Assembly: GCF_036320965.1 (NCBI RefSeq)
Contig: NC_092226.1
Span: forward strand, 17,721,502 to 17,785,501
Direction: 5' to 3'
Source of the DNA: Panulirus ornatus
Lineage: Eukaryota > Arthropoda > Malacostraca > Decapoda > Palinuridae
Length of the DNA: 64,000 nt
Under the pieces are notes generated by a model. That model saw only the letters and a list, made by a program, of their open reading frames with translations. It was not told where the DNA came from and did not search any database. Shown here one piece after another: positions 36,901-48,664 of this stretch. The position numbers and the translations under genes were made by a program. Each line of letters opens with the position of its first letter. Within the stretch, counting starts at the first letter, position 1.

Positions 36901-37748
36901 ATAATTGAAATAATCATGAAAAATACATACTCAGCAAATACGATGCAAAAAACAGAAATATTCGAAAACTAACTTCATTCAACAGTTTAATTGAATGTTC
37001 ATAAGATGTCTAAACGTTATTCTAACACCATAGTTGTATTCAGAAAGAAAAATTATTCTCATAATGAGTTTTTAACGAAATTCTATTTTTCTGCGAAAAG
37101 TACCAAAAATTGAAGGTAATAGTTCAGGGTATTTTATTTCCAAAAACTTTTTTTTCAAGATTGAAAGATAAGTTATTAAAACACTTTTATACTTAAAGTA
37201 TTCATGAAAAATATATCATAATGCTCTCAGTTACCGATACATACCCAGTAAATACGATGCAAAGGAGCAGAAAACTATCTTAAATTGACTTCATTTAAGA
37301 GCTTCACTGAATATCATAAAGACGACTAAACGATATTTTAACAAAAAATCTGTATTCAGCACGAAAAATACTTCTTATAATGAAAGCTTAAAGGAAATAT
37401 ATTTTTTTCTGAGAAAATGCGAAGAATTCAGGGTATTATCTTAGCTTAAAAAACTTTTTGTTTCAAAATTGAAAGATAAGATATTCAAGCACTTCTAAAC
37501 TTGAAACAATCTTGAAAAATGTATCATAATGCTCCCAGTTACCGATACATACAGAGTAAATATGATGCAAAGGAACAGAAATATTTTGAAACTGACTTCA
37601 TTTAACAGCTTAGTTAGGTGTTATTAAGAGGACTGAACACTATTTTGACACCAGAACTGTATTCAGCATGACAAATACTTCTTACAATGAGTTTCTAAAG
37701 GAAATCATATTTTTCGAGAAGAATACCAAAAACTGAAGGTAACAGTTA
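24961..37748. repeat. Large AT-rich satellite: ~320-bp monomers in a ~1.92-kb six-monomer higher-order repeat
   Basis: A core (AAAATTGAAAGATAAGATAT, then CACTTCTATACTTGAAATAA, then ACCGATACATACTCAGTAAA) recurs about 41 times at ~310-330-base spacing. Monomers fall into distinct diverged classes that repeat in order. The class marker GAGAAAATACGAAAAACTGA begins at about 25548, 27472, 29389, 31234, 33610 and 35529, with a decayed version at 37410. Spacings are about 1924, 1917, 1845, 2376, 1919 and 1881. Each class is far more alike between units than between neighbouring monomers, which defines a higher-order repeat. Units 3 and 4 carry deletions and an insertion, and the last unit decays toward the right edge. 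There are no genes inside. Confidence 0.93.
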
Positions 37749-37830
37749 CAGTGGCGTATCTATGGCAAGTAGGGCAGGCGCCCTGGGCACCAATTTATAG
37801 GGGGGGGGGGGCACTCAACAGGTTTGTTTT
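37749..37830. mobile_element. hAT-like transposon terminus
   Basis: CAGTGGCGTATCTATGGCAA followed by GGGCAGGCGCCCTGGGCACC and a G-run resembles the CAGTGGCGTA(G/T)CTA ends of hAT-type DNA transposons. It begins exactly where satellite similarity stops. I did not find the matching opposite end, so this is a solo or decayed terminus. Confidence 0.5.
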
Positions 37831-38380
37831 TTGATATATGCTACCCGATTGACATCCTTAACGGTTTGGTTTTGTGAGATAAAAAAGAAATTCGCCTACT
37901 TTTCAACTATAGTAATATTTTGCTACTATCAGTTTCATTACCGGCTTCTACGTTACAATTTTGATCAAATAAGTCTTTAACTTAAGCCTTTACGAGTTTA
38001 TATAAATTCAAGTTTGGCTTAACTCTTCAACAGTTTATAATTACACCGTATATATTTCTATATACATCCAGTGTATGTACACTTTTAATCAGTGCTTTCC
38101 ATAGGCGCTACTTCCCCTGGACATGCCCCTGGCCAGTACCACTACTCTCTGTGCCTTCTATCTCATTGGCAGTGGAATCAGGTGGGACCCGGGGATTCCT
38201 AGCTCCCCATAATATTGGAGGCTACGATCCACAGGTTTGTTGAATTGTATCATGACAAATGAATGAATTATGTATCATAATTGGGATCATGGAGAGATAT
38301 GTAACTGAGGACTGGCAAAATGAGTGTTTGAACTACATTGGTACTGGTCTGTTGAGTGTTCCCGGTACGTTGCATTGGAA
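37831..38380. other. Unassigned, possibly interior of the hAT-like element
   Basis: Less AT-rich than the satellite. No coding or repeat signature is recognised. Confidence 0.35.
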
Positions 38381-38384
38381 AGTA

Positions 38385-38910
38385 GTGATTTGAAAGTGTG
38401 AATGCATGTATAGAGCATCAAACTGGGGAGGGACAATGTGGTTTCAGGAGTGGTAGAGGTTGTGTGAATCAGGTGTTTGCTTTGAAGACTGTGTGAAAAA
38501 TACTCAAGAGTAAAAGAATTTGTATGTGGCATTTAAAGACCAGCTGGAGACAAGCATCTGATCAAGGATTGTCAGAGGTGCCTCGTAGATGGTCTTGCGA
38601 ATATACGGTGTGGGAGGAAAGCTACCGGAAATAGCGAGTTTTCATCAAGATCGTAAGGCGTTTCTATGAGTAAGTAGAGAGGAGAGTGAGTTGTTCCAAG
38701 TGAAGGTTGGTCTGCGGCAGGGGTGTGTGATGTCACCATGGTTATTTGCGGATGGGGTGGTGAGGGTTGTAAATGTAAGGGTCTTGGAGAAAGGAACGAC
38801 AGTACAGTCTGTAGTAGATGAGGAGGCATGGGAAGAGAATCATTTGTTGTTGCTGATGTCGCAGCACTGGTAGCAGATTAGTGAGAAACTGTATTAGTTT
38901 ATATGAGAAA
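38385..38910 (+). pseudogene. RTE-like LINE RT fragment, degenerate
   Basis: It reads GTTGAGTGTTCCCGGTACGT (S-I-P-G), CAATGTGGTTTCAGGAGTGG (QCGFRSGRG), TGTGTGAATCAGGTGTTTGC (CVNQVFA), VGLRQGCVMSPWLFADGVVR (38706-38765), then VLEKGTTVQSVVDEEAWEEN. The piece between PWLF and ADGVV is missing four residues. Stops are frequent. Confidence 0.8.
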
Positions 38911-39890
38911 GACAAGACAACAGTAGGCTTGATTGTTACACGACTGGGTTGTCTGAAAAAAAAAAAATTAATTTGACAAGAAAATGTAATTCCGCCCGGC
39001 AGTTTTTTAAGATATCACCGACTCCCCGCTGCTGCACATAGCCTTCTACTGTCCCCATTATCGCTGTCGTTTACACAGTTTATTTCTGGCGTTTATCGCA
39101 GAGTATATCTGAATTTACAAAATGTTTGTCGAAGCGACTTTTGAAGATATTTATAGCCCTAGCTTTCACTTCGTCTGACGTTAACTTATGCTAGTGTTCA
39201 ACACACCTATTAGAAAAGATTTTCCCCAGACCGAACTACATCTTTTAACTTTGAGTTTTATTCCATTTGTCCTAGTAACCGTATTATCTTGTATTTCGAA
39301 AAGTTGTTCGTGATTTACGTTATCAATCTTGTTCAGAATTTTGAACACTTAAGTCGTCACGAAGTCTACGATTTTTAAGAAAGAAGAGATCCAATAGTTT
39401 TAGCCTCTTCGTATGCCAGTTTTCCAAGGGATTGGATCTATTTTGTCGTGCTTTTTATCGCGCTTTTTAACACTTGCCCTAATTTTTCTTCGTCTATTTT
39501 ATATTTGGAGACCCAAACTGGACTGCATATTCAAGGTGTGGTCTTACTAGAGAATGATTATGTGTGAGAATTGTTTCCGGTGTCTTATAATCTATTTCCC
39601 TGGCTATGATACCTAACATTTGGTTGCCCTCTTTACTTGCTGCTTGACACTTGTTTATTGTACTTCAAATTGTTAATGACAACTCCAAGGTCCTTCTCTT
39701 CATTCTAGTTAGAAAGTTTGTGAATAGTTTATGGTCGTAACGTAAATTCTTGTCTCCAAAGTGTATAACTTTACACTTGTCTCCATTAAACTTTATTTAC
39801 CATCTGTCTGACCACTGTGTTAGTAAGTTAATATCCCTTTGAATCATTATGCAGCCTCGCCTGTTTACAGCTCTACCTCTTAGTTTAGTA

Positions 39891-40351
39891 CAGTTGCCAA
39901 CTGGTAATTTTCATTACCAAATTGGTAAAGATTTGGTAATGAAGAAACAGTCTGGTAATGGAAAACTGTGATTTGGTATTCTGGTAATGGAAAGGCCAAA
40001 TTTGGTAATAATCAAATCCTGGTATGGTTGGAGTATACAGTCCATTTCTCAGTATTTACTACTTTAAAGTAGATTCTCACAATCATATCCAATACTGGCG
40101 ATACACAAGGGACAGAGGACAGTAGTACATTCAGACAGAAAGAAACCAAAATGCGATACTGGCGAAATACAAACACAGTCAGAAACAGTCAGACACACAG
40201 AAACCAAAATGCCATGACTACCGTACTAGACGTTCAGTTTTCGGCCGCGTGGCTGTGACAATATTTACATTTGCATATCTTTTATCGATTTTTTTTAGTA
40301 ATCATGGATGGAAATGTAAAACTTACTCCATCTATAGTTTGTCTCAAAGGA
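39891..40351. mobile_element. 461-bp insertion of unknown class, TGGTAAT-rich, inside a LINE
   Basis: It interrupts the LINE between K-F-A-D-N-T-N and T-K-L-R-G-R. TTAGTA occurs on both sides (39885-39890 and 40352-40357), a candidate 6-bp target duplication. It starts CAGTTGCCAACTGGTAAT. The first ~130 bases hold about seven TGGTAA(T/A) words and the palindrome TTACCAAATTGGTAA. Next come imperfect ~57-base direct repeats (GATACTGGCGA..CAGACA..GAAACCAAAATG). No coding capacity or matching terminal inverted repeats are visible. Confidence 0.6.
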
Positions 40352-40709
40352 TTAGTATTGTCAGCAAATTTGAAGATGTTAGGTAAACCGAGCTCTCGGT
40401 CATGAATATATATGTATTATGAAAAGAATTGGACCTAGGACCGACCCCTGTGGCACACCACTCGTTACGTCTTGCCAATCTGAGGTTCGCCGTTTAGTAC
40501 TACACGCTGCTTTCTTACTTCGTCGACCCGTTTCTAATGAATAACATTAAAAAAAAAAAAAAGGAAATCCAGCAAATTCTATTGCGGAAACCGTGTTGAT
40601 TGTCCGATATAATTTTGTGATCTAGAAAATTTATCGAGAGTTTTATCTTATTTTACCTAACACTAACGTAAGACTTATTGGGCGGTAGTTCAAGACACTT
40701 TTTGTCTAT

Positions 40710-40712
40710 TTA

Positions 40713-40793
<81 letters not shown>
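40710..40793. repeat. (TA)n microsatellite
   Basis: An almost pure TA run of about 80 bases, with one C interruption near 40731, lies inside the CR1/L2-like LINE relic. Confidence 0.95.
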
Positions 40794-40796
<3 letters not shown>

Positions 40797-41394
40797 TCGT
40801 CAGATGGCACCTGACCATCCGATAGAGATTTGTTGAATATTTTTGTTATGGGGTACATGAGCTATCTCCTGACCTCTTTTAAAAATCTAGGGGATAAGTT
40901 ATCTGAGCCGTTGGATTTGTCACGATTTAATTGGTCCAGGTATTTAAGTACTTCTGAGCTCTTTATTTCTCTAACCAATTCTTAATCAGATAATTGAAAC
41001 ATTTTCATCGGTTGCGGTATTCGAGATGTTTCATTTGTGAATAAGGGGTTAAATGAATAATTTAGTGTGGTAGCCATTTCCTTGTCGTTACCAGTCAGTG
41101 TTCGTTTCGTTATGGTCCATTTCCTTCTTTTACTGTCTTCCTTTGTTTTATATATCTGAAAAATTCCATAAGATCATTCTTAACTTTCAAGGAAATTCTT
41201 TTTCTTCCTCGCCTTTTATTGTCTTCTTACACTCTCTGTATTCCGAATAATTCCTGGCGATTTTCATCAGTTCCCATTTATTTGAATTCTTTGTTTTCTT
41301 TTGGCAAATCAGTCCTATTTACTATAGTTTTGATTTCATTGTATAGCATTTTATCGTCATGGTCTTTTTGCTTAGGTCTGTGACAAGCTGGACT

Positions 41395-41965
41395 GGAACT
41401 GAACAGCATAGAGGCTTTGGAGATGGGAAGAGGAACTAAGTCCAGCATCTAAGTTCTGAATGAGAAAATTACAAGCTGAATTCCATTCTGAATGACTGCA
41501 TTAAATTTCAGCACACTAATTACGATCCTACTGAAGCCCTGAAAAAGGTGAACAAACTTATCTGCTAATGCTGGAGCTACAGGAGAGGAAGCAATCCTGC
41601 TGAAAAAGTTGTGGTTGTGTAAAGAAATGAGCTCTAGACTGATGTGGGTAGAAAAAAAAAGTGATTGCTATGGGAGGAGCTGAGTGAGTGTGCCTGCAAT
41701 TTCGATGCAAAGGATCAAGTACCAGTGATGGTCAAGTTCAGAGGAGGGCTTGGGTACCTAGTAATGTGAATGAAAATGATGAACAGCTTGTGGAGCTGTG
41801 CATAGTGATTGGATATACCGGGTTTAAAAGGAGGGACAAACATAAGTAGGTAAGGGTGAGGGAAAGCTGACATTATTGGATTGAATACCAACTGATGGGC
41901 ATGAAAACGAGACTCTTGGATATGAGAGCTGAGAAGGGTAGCTGTTAGGATGTCTGATAAAAATT
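41395..41965 (+). mobile_element. RTE-like LINE, endonuclease part (left piece of an interrupted copy)
   Basis: It reads GLGNLVM..NENDEQLVELC, then IGYTGFKRRDKHK and a WIEYQLMGMKTRLLDMRAEK-type stretch. This corresponds to G-(E)-x-L-V-E-L-C, F-K-R-R-D-(I)-H-K-Y-T-W and I-D-Y of the APE domain. The copy resumes at 42925 after a CR1/L2-like LINE segment. Confidence 0.7.
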
Positions 41966-41969
41966 TGCT

Positions 41970-42790
41970 GATAACACAAAGCTGGGAAATGATATTTATA
42001 TTCATTTATTTTGCTTTGTCGCTGTCTCTATATATATTTACTGCTTCAAACTGACATAGACAAATTGATGGACTATGCTCATAGGTGACAAATGAATATC
42101 CTCAACGATACAACCAAAGTTTTACATACCAGTAATGAAAACGAAAAGACAAGCTAAAGTATGAATTCTGTTGAACTGCTAAAGGTAGACTTGGGAAAAG
42201 ACTTGGGCATAATAATATTTGATGACCTAAAACCAAGCAACCAGTGCACAGAAGCAATGAAAAAAGCAAACAAAATTCTAGCATTTCTAGGTAGGGGCTT
42301 CGAATTTAAGTCCAAGAAAACCATCCTTGCTATTTACAATTTGTTTGGTTTGTCCACAGTCTTGAATATTGTGCTCAGTTTTGGTCACTCTACCTAAAAA
42401 TGAACATACAGAGAATGGAGACAGTACAGTATCCATTTATAAAGATAATTCCTGGACTGAGAAACAACCATGATAGCAGGTCATATAACTTTAATTTATT
42501 CAGCATAGGAAAGAGAAGGTTAAGAAGTAATGTAATACAAGTATTCAAAATAATCAAAGGCTTTGATAATCCTGATCTGACAAGTTACTTAAGACTTGAT
42601 TCGTCTGATTTTACTGGAAGTAATGGGTATAAACTTGTGGGCAAAGCACTTTTTCTTCAATGGGACTGTTAACATATGGAACAACTTAGTGGTGAAAAGC
42701 AGTGCTACAATTACATTAAAGAATAGGATTTGATATATACTTCACTTCAAGCCCACGACTTACTTTACTTGTGCCTCCTTCATTATGATG
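41970..42790 (+). mobile_element. CR1/L2-like LINE fragment inserted in the RTE-like LINE
   Basis: It starts with AAATTTGCTGATAACACAAAG (K-F-A-D-N-T-K). Then frame 42161-42397 reads DLGKDLGIIIFDDLKPSNQ, CTEAMKKANKILAFLGRGFE. Frame 42400-42672 reads IKIIPGLRNNH, then GKRRLRSNVIQVFKIIKGFD, DLTSYLRLDSS, NGYKLVGKALF, and MERMETV-like sequence. This is the RT thumb and C-terminus of the family seen at 39-41 kb. It is frameshifted and non-functional. Confidence 0.8.
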
Positions 42791-42924
42791 ACAATTCGCT
42801 GGTTATATTCTCTTTGAATTATCTGTATGCCTTCTGACTTTTACCACACTAATGTGCAAGTTTCTGATCTCTTCCACTGTCACAAACAGCCTTGAATGGA
42901 CCCCATGATCTGTTGCTATTTAAA

Positions 42925-45015
42925 TTCTTTTGTGTGACTTAGTGGAGATGAGAATGAGGGTTTGTAGAGGCCTTAGGAAATGAGCAAATGATATGGGAAA
43001 GAGGGCTTGAAAACTGGGTGAGCTTGGTAAAGAGGCTTATATGAAAAGATACCAAGAGAAACTGAATGTAAAGTGGCAAAAGGCGAGAGTACATGAAGCT
43101 AAGTGAGTGAGTGAGGAATGAGAGGTATTTAGAAGCACAACTTACATGTGTGGTATGCAGACGGTGGGAGGTGGAAAGGTGAGAAAGGGTAACATGTGGT
43201 GAGATGAAGTCAAGTTGCTTGTGAAAGAGAAAAGAGAGCTATATGGGTGTTATTTGCGAGGAAGGAGTGCAAAAGATTGCGAGATGTACAAAAGAAACCA
43301 ATAGGTCAAGATGAAGGAACAGGGGCTGAAAATGAGGGCAGATAAGTGTTGGAGTGAGCGATTATCAGAAACTTCAGGAAGAAAAAAAAGTATTTTGAAG
43401 GGAGGCTGATAGCCTGAGAAAAATGAAAACAAATGAGAACCTCAGTCATGGAGGCAAATAGGAAAGTGGTCACAACAGAAATGAGGTGAAGAGAGATGGA
43501 GTGAATATTTTGTAGGACTGTTGAATGTGTTTACTAATATGTGGCATATGTGGGACACTTTGGACATGAGGATTTGCAAATTAAGGGAGTTGTGGCAAGT
43601 AGTATGGTGAAAAGAGAAAAGGTGGTGAAAGCCTTGTGTGCAATGAAATGAAAGAGGATGATTATGTTGTTGATTGATGAGTTACGATTTTCAGTGCATG
43701 TATAGCTCATGGTGAGATGCCTGAGGACTAATGGAATGTTTGTACAGTGCCACTGTATAAAAGCAAGGTGGACAAATGTAAATGTTTAAATCTTAGATGT
43801 ATAAGGAAAGTTATATGGGAAAGTGGCAATTGAGAGTTAGGTGGCATGCACATAGCATCAAACTGGGGGGGGAGTATATATGGGGATCTGAAATATTTGT
43901 ATATGACGTTAATGGGTATGGAGAAAGCTTATGTCATGGTTGAGAGATAATCTATGGAAGATGTAACGAACATATGGAATACAAGATAAGCTGCTAGCAG
44001 CAATTAAGTTTCCATCAAAAGAAAAAGATGTGTGTGTGTGTGTGTCTGTGCGAGTAGGAGGGGTGGGACTATGAAGGGTGTGTGCTGTCACCATGGCTAT
44101 TCAATTTGTTTATGGATGGGGTGGTGAGGAAGACAAATGCAAGGGACTTGGACAGAGGAACAGGTCTGCAATTTGTTAAGGGTAGGGGTGCTTAGGAGGC
44201 AAATCAGTTGCAGTTTGCTGATGACACAGCACTGGTGGCAGATTTGAGTAAGAAACTACAGAAATTGGTTTCCAAGTTTGGGGGAATGCATACAGAGAGA
44301 AAGTTGAGAGTAACAACAGTGTTAGTTGGTTCAACTGTGCAAAGATTAGGTGGGGTTTGAATCTGAAAAGAGAAAATTTCAAGTTAATGAAGGGTTTTAT
44401 ATATCCGAGAATGGATATGGCAGTGAATGGAACAATGGGAGATGAAGTGAGCCATAAGTACGGTGAGGGAACAAAACTCCTGGGATCATTTAGGAATGTC
44501 CAAAAAAGGGGGGCAAAGATAAACATGTTTGAAGGCATAATAGCCACAACAGTGTGCATGAATGCAAGGAATGGGCTCTAGATGAGAAAGTATGGAGAAG
44601 GATGAATGTATTAGAAATTTAATTTTTGAGACAGTGTGTGGTGTGTGGAGGGTTGATTGACATAGTAAGAGAGAAGTGTCATAATAAGAGTATGTTTGAG
44701 AGAGTTGAAGAGGGTGTGCTGAAACAGTTTAGACACATGAAAAGATTGAGTGGGGGGAGGTTGGCAGCGAGGGTATATGTGTCATGCATGAAGGGGATGA
44801 GGAAAAGGAGATCAAATAGAAGGCTGGTAGTGTGAAAAAGGTTTTGAGTGCTCAGGTTCTGTACTTGCAGAAGGGTGTAGGTCATGCTTGAGATGGAATG
44901 AATTGGAGTAATGTGGCATACAAGAAGTGACATGCCATCTGGGCAGATGAGGTTGTCATGGAAACCATGGAAAGGTCAGTGATTTCAGTGACAATGAGGC
45001 CTTTTTTCATTTTTG
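42925..45015 (+). pseudogene. RTE-like LINE, linker to 3' UTR (right piece of interrupted copy)
   Basis: It resumes with GVSLGKEAYMKRYQEKLNV-type linker sequence. It then has MMGMEKAYVMV (LEKAYDRV), a (TG)n run at 44029-44046, CCATGGCTATTCAATTTG (PWLFNLF), CAGTTTGCTGATGACACAGC (QFADDTA), KPRMDMAVNGTMGDEVSHKY, VVCGGLIDIVREKC, and the 3' UTR block GGAAACCATGGAAAGGTCAG at 44959. Many stops are present. It is an old copy. Confidence 0.8.
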
Positions 45016-45019
45016 TCAT

Positions 45020-46265
45020 CACCTCGCTAATGCCAGCAATGTAGAAAAAAAGCTATTACACAAATGCATTACATATTTTTTAGTTTCTGAATTTTTGATG
45101 TTATTCTGTATATAACTCTGGCATCAGGGATGTGGATATACACATACTGCATATTAATTTTAGAGCATACAAATAAATCCTGTAAAAGCTATTATGTAAT
45201 TACCTCATGATACAAATCTCATAGATTATATCATCACCAAAGATAAATTAATGAAAACTGAAAGAACTGTAAAGCCAGTTTAATTACATGAATACAATCT
45301 GCTAATGTAAATACTTAATTCTCTTAAATTCCATTCCAATGAATATGGGTTACATCAAGTGTATACTGCCTCTGCACTCACACCTGTCCTCAACTTCATT
45401 TATAAGAAAAAAGAATACCACCATTGATAAAAGCTTTATTTATCTCTAATATAATTTGCAGTCTAGAAATGATATACAAAATGAAAAACTTATATATCTT
45501 GATGTGCACTTCAAAAACACTCAAAGAGTGTCCAACAGCTGCATCAGGTGAATTTTTTGTAAAAGGCAACAGTGAACTAACCAATACACAAAAGCTACAG
45601 AAAATAGTTAGCTGCAATTGCTACTTCTAAAGGGCCATTCAGATCTATGAATATTTTCATGGAATCACAAACTGTATGACAGGGGATGAGAGTTGCCAAT
45701 CACCTACATCCTTAACCTTCATAAATGAGCATAAATAGCAGATGGTGTTGATAATGAAGACATGTTTACTTCCCCTGCCAGCTAAATTGGAGGGCGCATT
45801 TTTGACAGGCACCAAAAAAGACTCCTATAAACTACAAGTTACCCACATAAAATGATAAGGGTTGTATAAATGATAGTGCTGGCATGAAAGGCGTATCTGT
45901 ACTGTTTGCCTTTTTCCTCCCGTATCATATTTGGAAGGCACACTTTACTTGGATGTAGTGATGCCTTATATCACCAATATCTATCATTACCATCCTAGAA
46001 AGTCAGTTACCCATGAAATATGCTGGGAGAATGCACTATGCAAACTCTTAATAGTCTGTGGGGCATTGAAGTTAAAGGCGATAATTTGGCACATGTTAAA
46101 CTGTTAGCCCAGGGAAACATCCTATATGTGTCAGTTATCCACTGGTAGTGAGGTAGAAGAGAAGGATCTGGAAGTGTTAACAAACCATGTGACCCAACTG
46201 GCACTGAACAGCAAAACATTAGGTTGATTTGCCCTATTTTTTATTTTTTTCTATTTTACTTAATA
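45020..46265. other. Unique-looking non-coding sequence
   Basis: I see no exon or repeat. An AATAAA on the minus strand (TTTATT near 45432) is the only suggestive signal, too far from the PTGR1-like stop codon to assign. Confidence 0.4.
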
Positions 46266-46267
46266 TT

Positions 46268-48063
46268 TACTATATTTATTATACTTTGTCGCTGTCTCCT
46301 GCGTCAGCGAGGTAGCGCAAGGAAACAGATGAAAGAATGGCCCAACCTGCCCACATACACATGTATATACATACACGTCCACACAAGCACATATACACAC
46401 CTAAACATTTCAACGTATACATATATACATGTACATACATATATGTATATAATTCATACTTGCTGCCTTTATTCATTCTCGTCGCCACCCTGCTACACAT
46501 GAAATTGACACCCCCCCTCCCCGTGCACGCGTGCAAGATAGCACTAGGAAAAGACAATAAAGGCCACATTCCCACATTCATTCACACTCAGTCTCTAGCT
46601 GTCATGTATGATGCACCAAAACCACAGCTCTCTTTCCACATCCAGGCCCCAAAGAACTTTCCATGGTTTACCTCAGATGCTTCACATGCCCTGGTTCAAT
46701 CCATTGACAGCACATCGACCCCTGTATACCACATCGTTGCAATTCACTCTATTACTTGCACGCCTTTTCACCCTCCTGCATGTTCAGGACCCGATCGCTC
46801 AAAATCTTTTTCACGCCATCCATCCACCTCCAATTTGGTCTCCCACTTCTTGTTCCCTCCACCTCTGACACATATATCCTCTTTGTCAATCTTTCCTCAT
46901 TCATTCTCTCCATGTGACCAAACCATTTCAATACATACTCTTCTGCTCTCTCAACCACACTCTTTTTATTACCACACACCTCTCTTACCCTTTCATTACT
47001 TACTTGATTAAACTACCTTACACCACACATTATCCTCAAACATCCCATTTTCAACACATCCACCCTCCTCCATACAACCTTATCTTTAGACCATGCCTCA
47101 CAACAATATAACATTGTTGGAACCACTATTCCTTCAAACATACCTATTTTTACTTTCCAAGATTATGTTCTCACCTTCCATATATTCTTTAACGCTCCCA
47201 CCCTGTGACTCACTTCCATTTCCATGGTTCAATCTGCCACCAAATTCACTCCCACATATCTAAAACACTTCACTTCTTCCAGTTTTTCTCAATTCAAACT
47301 TACTTCCCAATTGACTTGTCCCTCAACCCCACTGTACCTAATAACCTTGCTCTTATTCACATTTACTCTCAGCTGCCCTCTTTCACACACTTTACCAAAC
47401 TCAGTCACCAGCTTCTGCAGTTTCTCACCCAAATCAGCCACCAGCATTGTATCATCAGCGAACAACAACTGACTCACTTCCCAAGCCCTCTCATCCACAA
47501 AAGACTGCATACTTGCCCTGCTCTCCAAAACTCTTGCATTCACCTCGCAAACAACCCCATCCATAAACAAATCAAACAACCATGGAGACATCACGCACCC
47601 CTGCCGCAAACCGACAGTCACTGAGAACCAATCACTTTCCACTCTTCCTACTCATACACATGCCTTACATCCTCAATAAAAACTTTTCACTGCTTCTAAC
47701 TTTCCTCCCACACCTTATACTCTCAATACCATCCACAGAGCATCTCTATCAACTCTATCATATGCCTTCTCCAGATCCATAAATGCTACATACAAGTCCA
47801 TTTGTTTTTCGAAGTATTTCTCACATACATTCTTCAAAGCAAACACCTGATCCACACATCCTCTACCACTTCTGAAACCACAATGTTCTTCCCCAATCTG
47901 ATGTTCTGTACCTGCCTTGACCCCTTTCAATCAATACCCTCCCATATAATTTCCCAGGGATACTCAACAAACTTATACCTCTGTAATTTGAACACTCACC
48001 TTTATCCCCTTTGCCTTTGTACATTGGCACTATGCATGCATTACACCAATCCTCAGGCATTTC
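46268..48063 (-). mobile_element. RTE-like LINE, RT to 3' end, moderately decayed
   Basis: The reversed tail ACTTTGTCGCTGTCTCC at 46283 is followed by the CACATA microsatellite, the long-form 3' UTR, and the C-terminus (WFGHMERMNEERLTKRIYVS, EGTRSGRPNWRWMDG on the minus strand, 46752-46979). The RT core covers 47289-47642 (VGLRQGCVMSPWLFDLFMDG, LLFADDTMLVAD), with AFMDLEKAYDRV at 47.8 kb and MPEDWCNACIVPMYKGKG at 48.05 kb. Upstream coding sequence is cut at 48063, where dispersed repeat C begins. Confidence 0.88.
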
Positions 48064-48540
48064 AGTGGTTGTCAAGCTGCACTCCTCTGACCCAGGTAGC
48101 TGTCTTTTCTTTCTGCCTCACCCACATGTGGACTACTGGCATTCTGACCACAAACATAATCTCTCCTTGTCACACATAATACCTAACAACACTTAACTCG
48201 CACAGCTCTCATTCTTTGTAACTCTAGATTTTCTTGTGGTGAGCACTATGTGCTAGCCCTACCTTTTGGTAAAATGGTAGGAGCAGTAGATAGAAGTAGG
48301 AGGTAGGAAAATTTAAGTTGGGGCATTAAGCAGAAGCAGTCAGTAGGAACATCAGATAGTAGCCTCTGTAAACATTGTGCCAGACTTGCCCTCTGTCAGA
48401 GGCCTGTTAAGAGTGAGGCATAAAGGCTAAGAAGCAGCACTGGAGTTAACTAGTTATGGAGACCCTATTGCCGTAGCCATCCCCTTGAGGAGTTCCAGAA
48501 AGGAACAGGCATGAGATACAGACAGAGAGATTGATAGAAA
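48064..48540 (+). repeat. Dispersed repeat 'C', copy lacking its left end
   Basis: From GGTTGTCAAGCTGCACTCCT to GACAGAGAGATTGATAG it matches the copies at 8.1 kb and 61.4 kb. The missing left end appears inverted at 48665-48800. Confidence 0.8.
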
Positions 48541-48664
48541 GGTGCCAAAAGCATTAAGTAGTTTTTATCAAGAAAGTAAGGCATATGTGTGAGCAGAAAG
48601 GGAACAGGGTGAAGGTGGGTCTGCATGAAGGGTATGTGGTGTCATCATGGCTGTTTAATCTGTT
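48541..48664 (+). pseudogene. RTE-like LINE RT scrap (left piece)
   Basis: It reads GTAGTTTTTATCAAGAAAGT (SFYQ), KVGLHEGYVVSSWLFNLF (VGLRQGCVMSPWLFNLF) and stops where inverted repeat C begins. Confidence 0.75.

Larger units (their letters stand above)
38990..41385 (-). mobile_element. CR1/L2-like LINE, long dead copy
   Basis: Going down from 41385 the minus strand reads MEFFRYIKQRKTVKEGN; SEVLKYLDQLNRDKSNGSDN; (A)-microsatellite; NYRPISLTLVLGKI; VTSGVPQGSVLGPILF (RT motif 4); KFADNTN (catalytic box, interrupted by the insertion at 39891-40351); TKLRGRAVN; WSDRW; KVIHFGDKNLRYD; MLGIIAREIDYKTPETIL; SLVRPHLEYAVQFGSPN; and KRLKLLDL. The order fits the CR1/L2 group. Frameshifts and stops are common. 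The same family is seen on the plus strand at 42.0 kb. Confidence 0.85.

Noticed and set aside
24961..37748. CRISPR-like or telomeric array
   Set aside because: Monomers of ~320 bp with no unique spacers and no telomere motif. It is a eukaryotic satellite.
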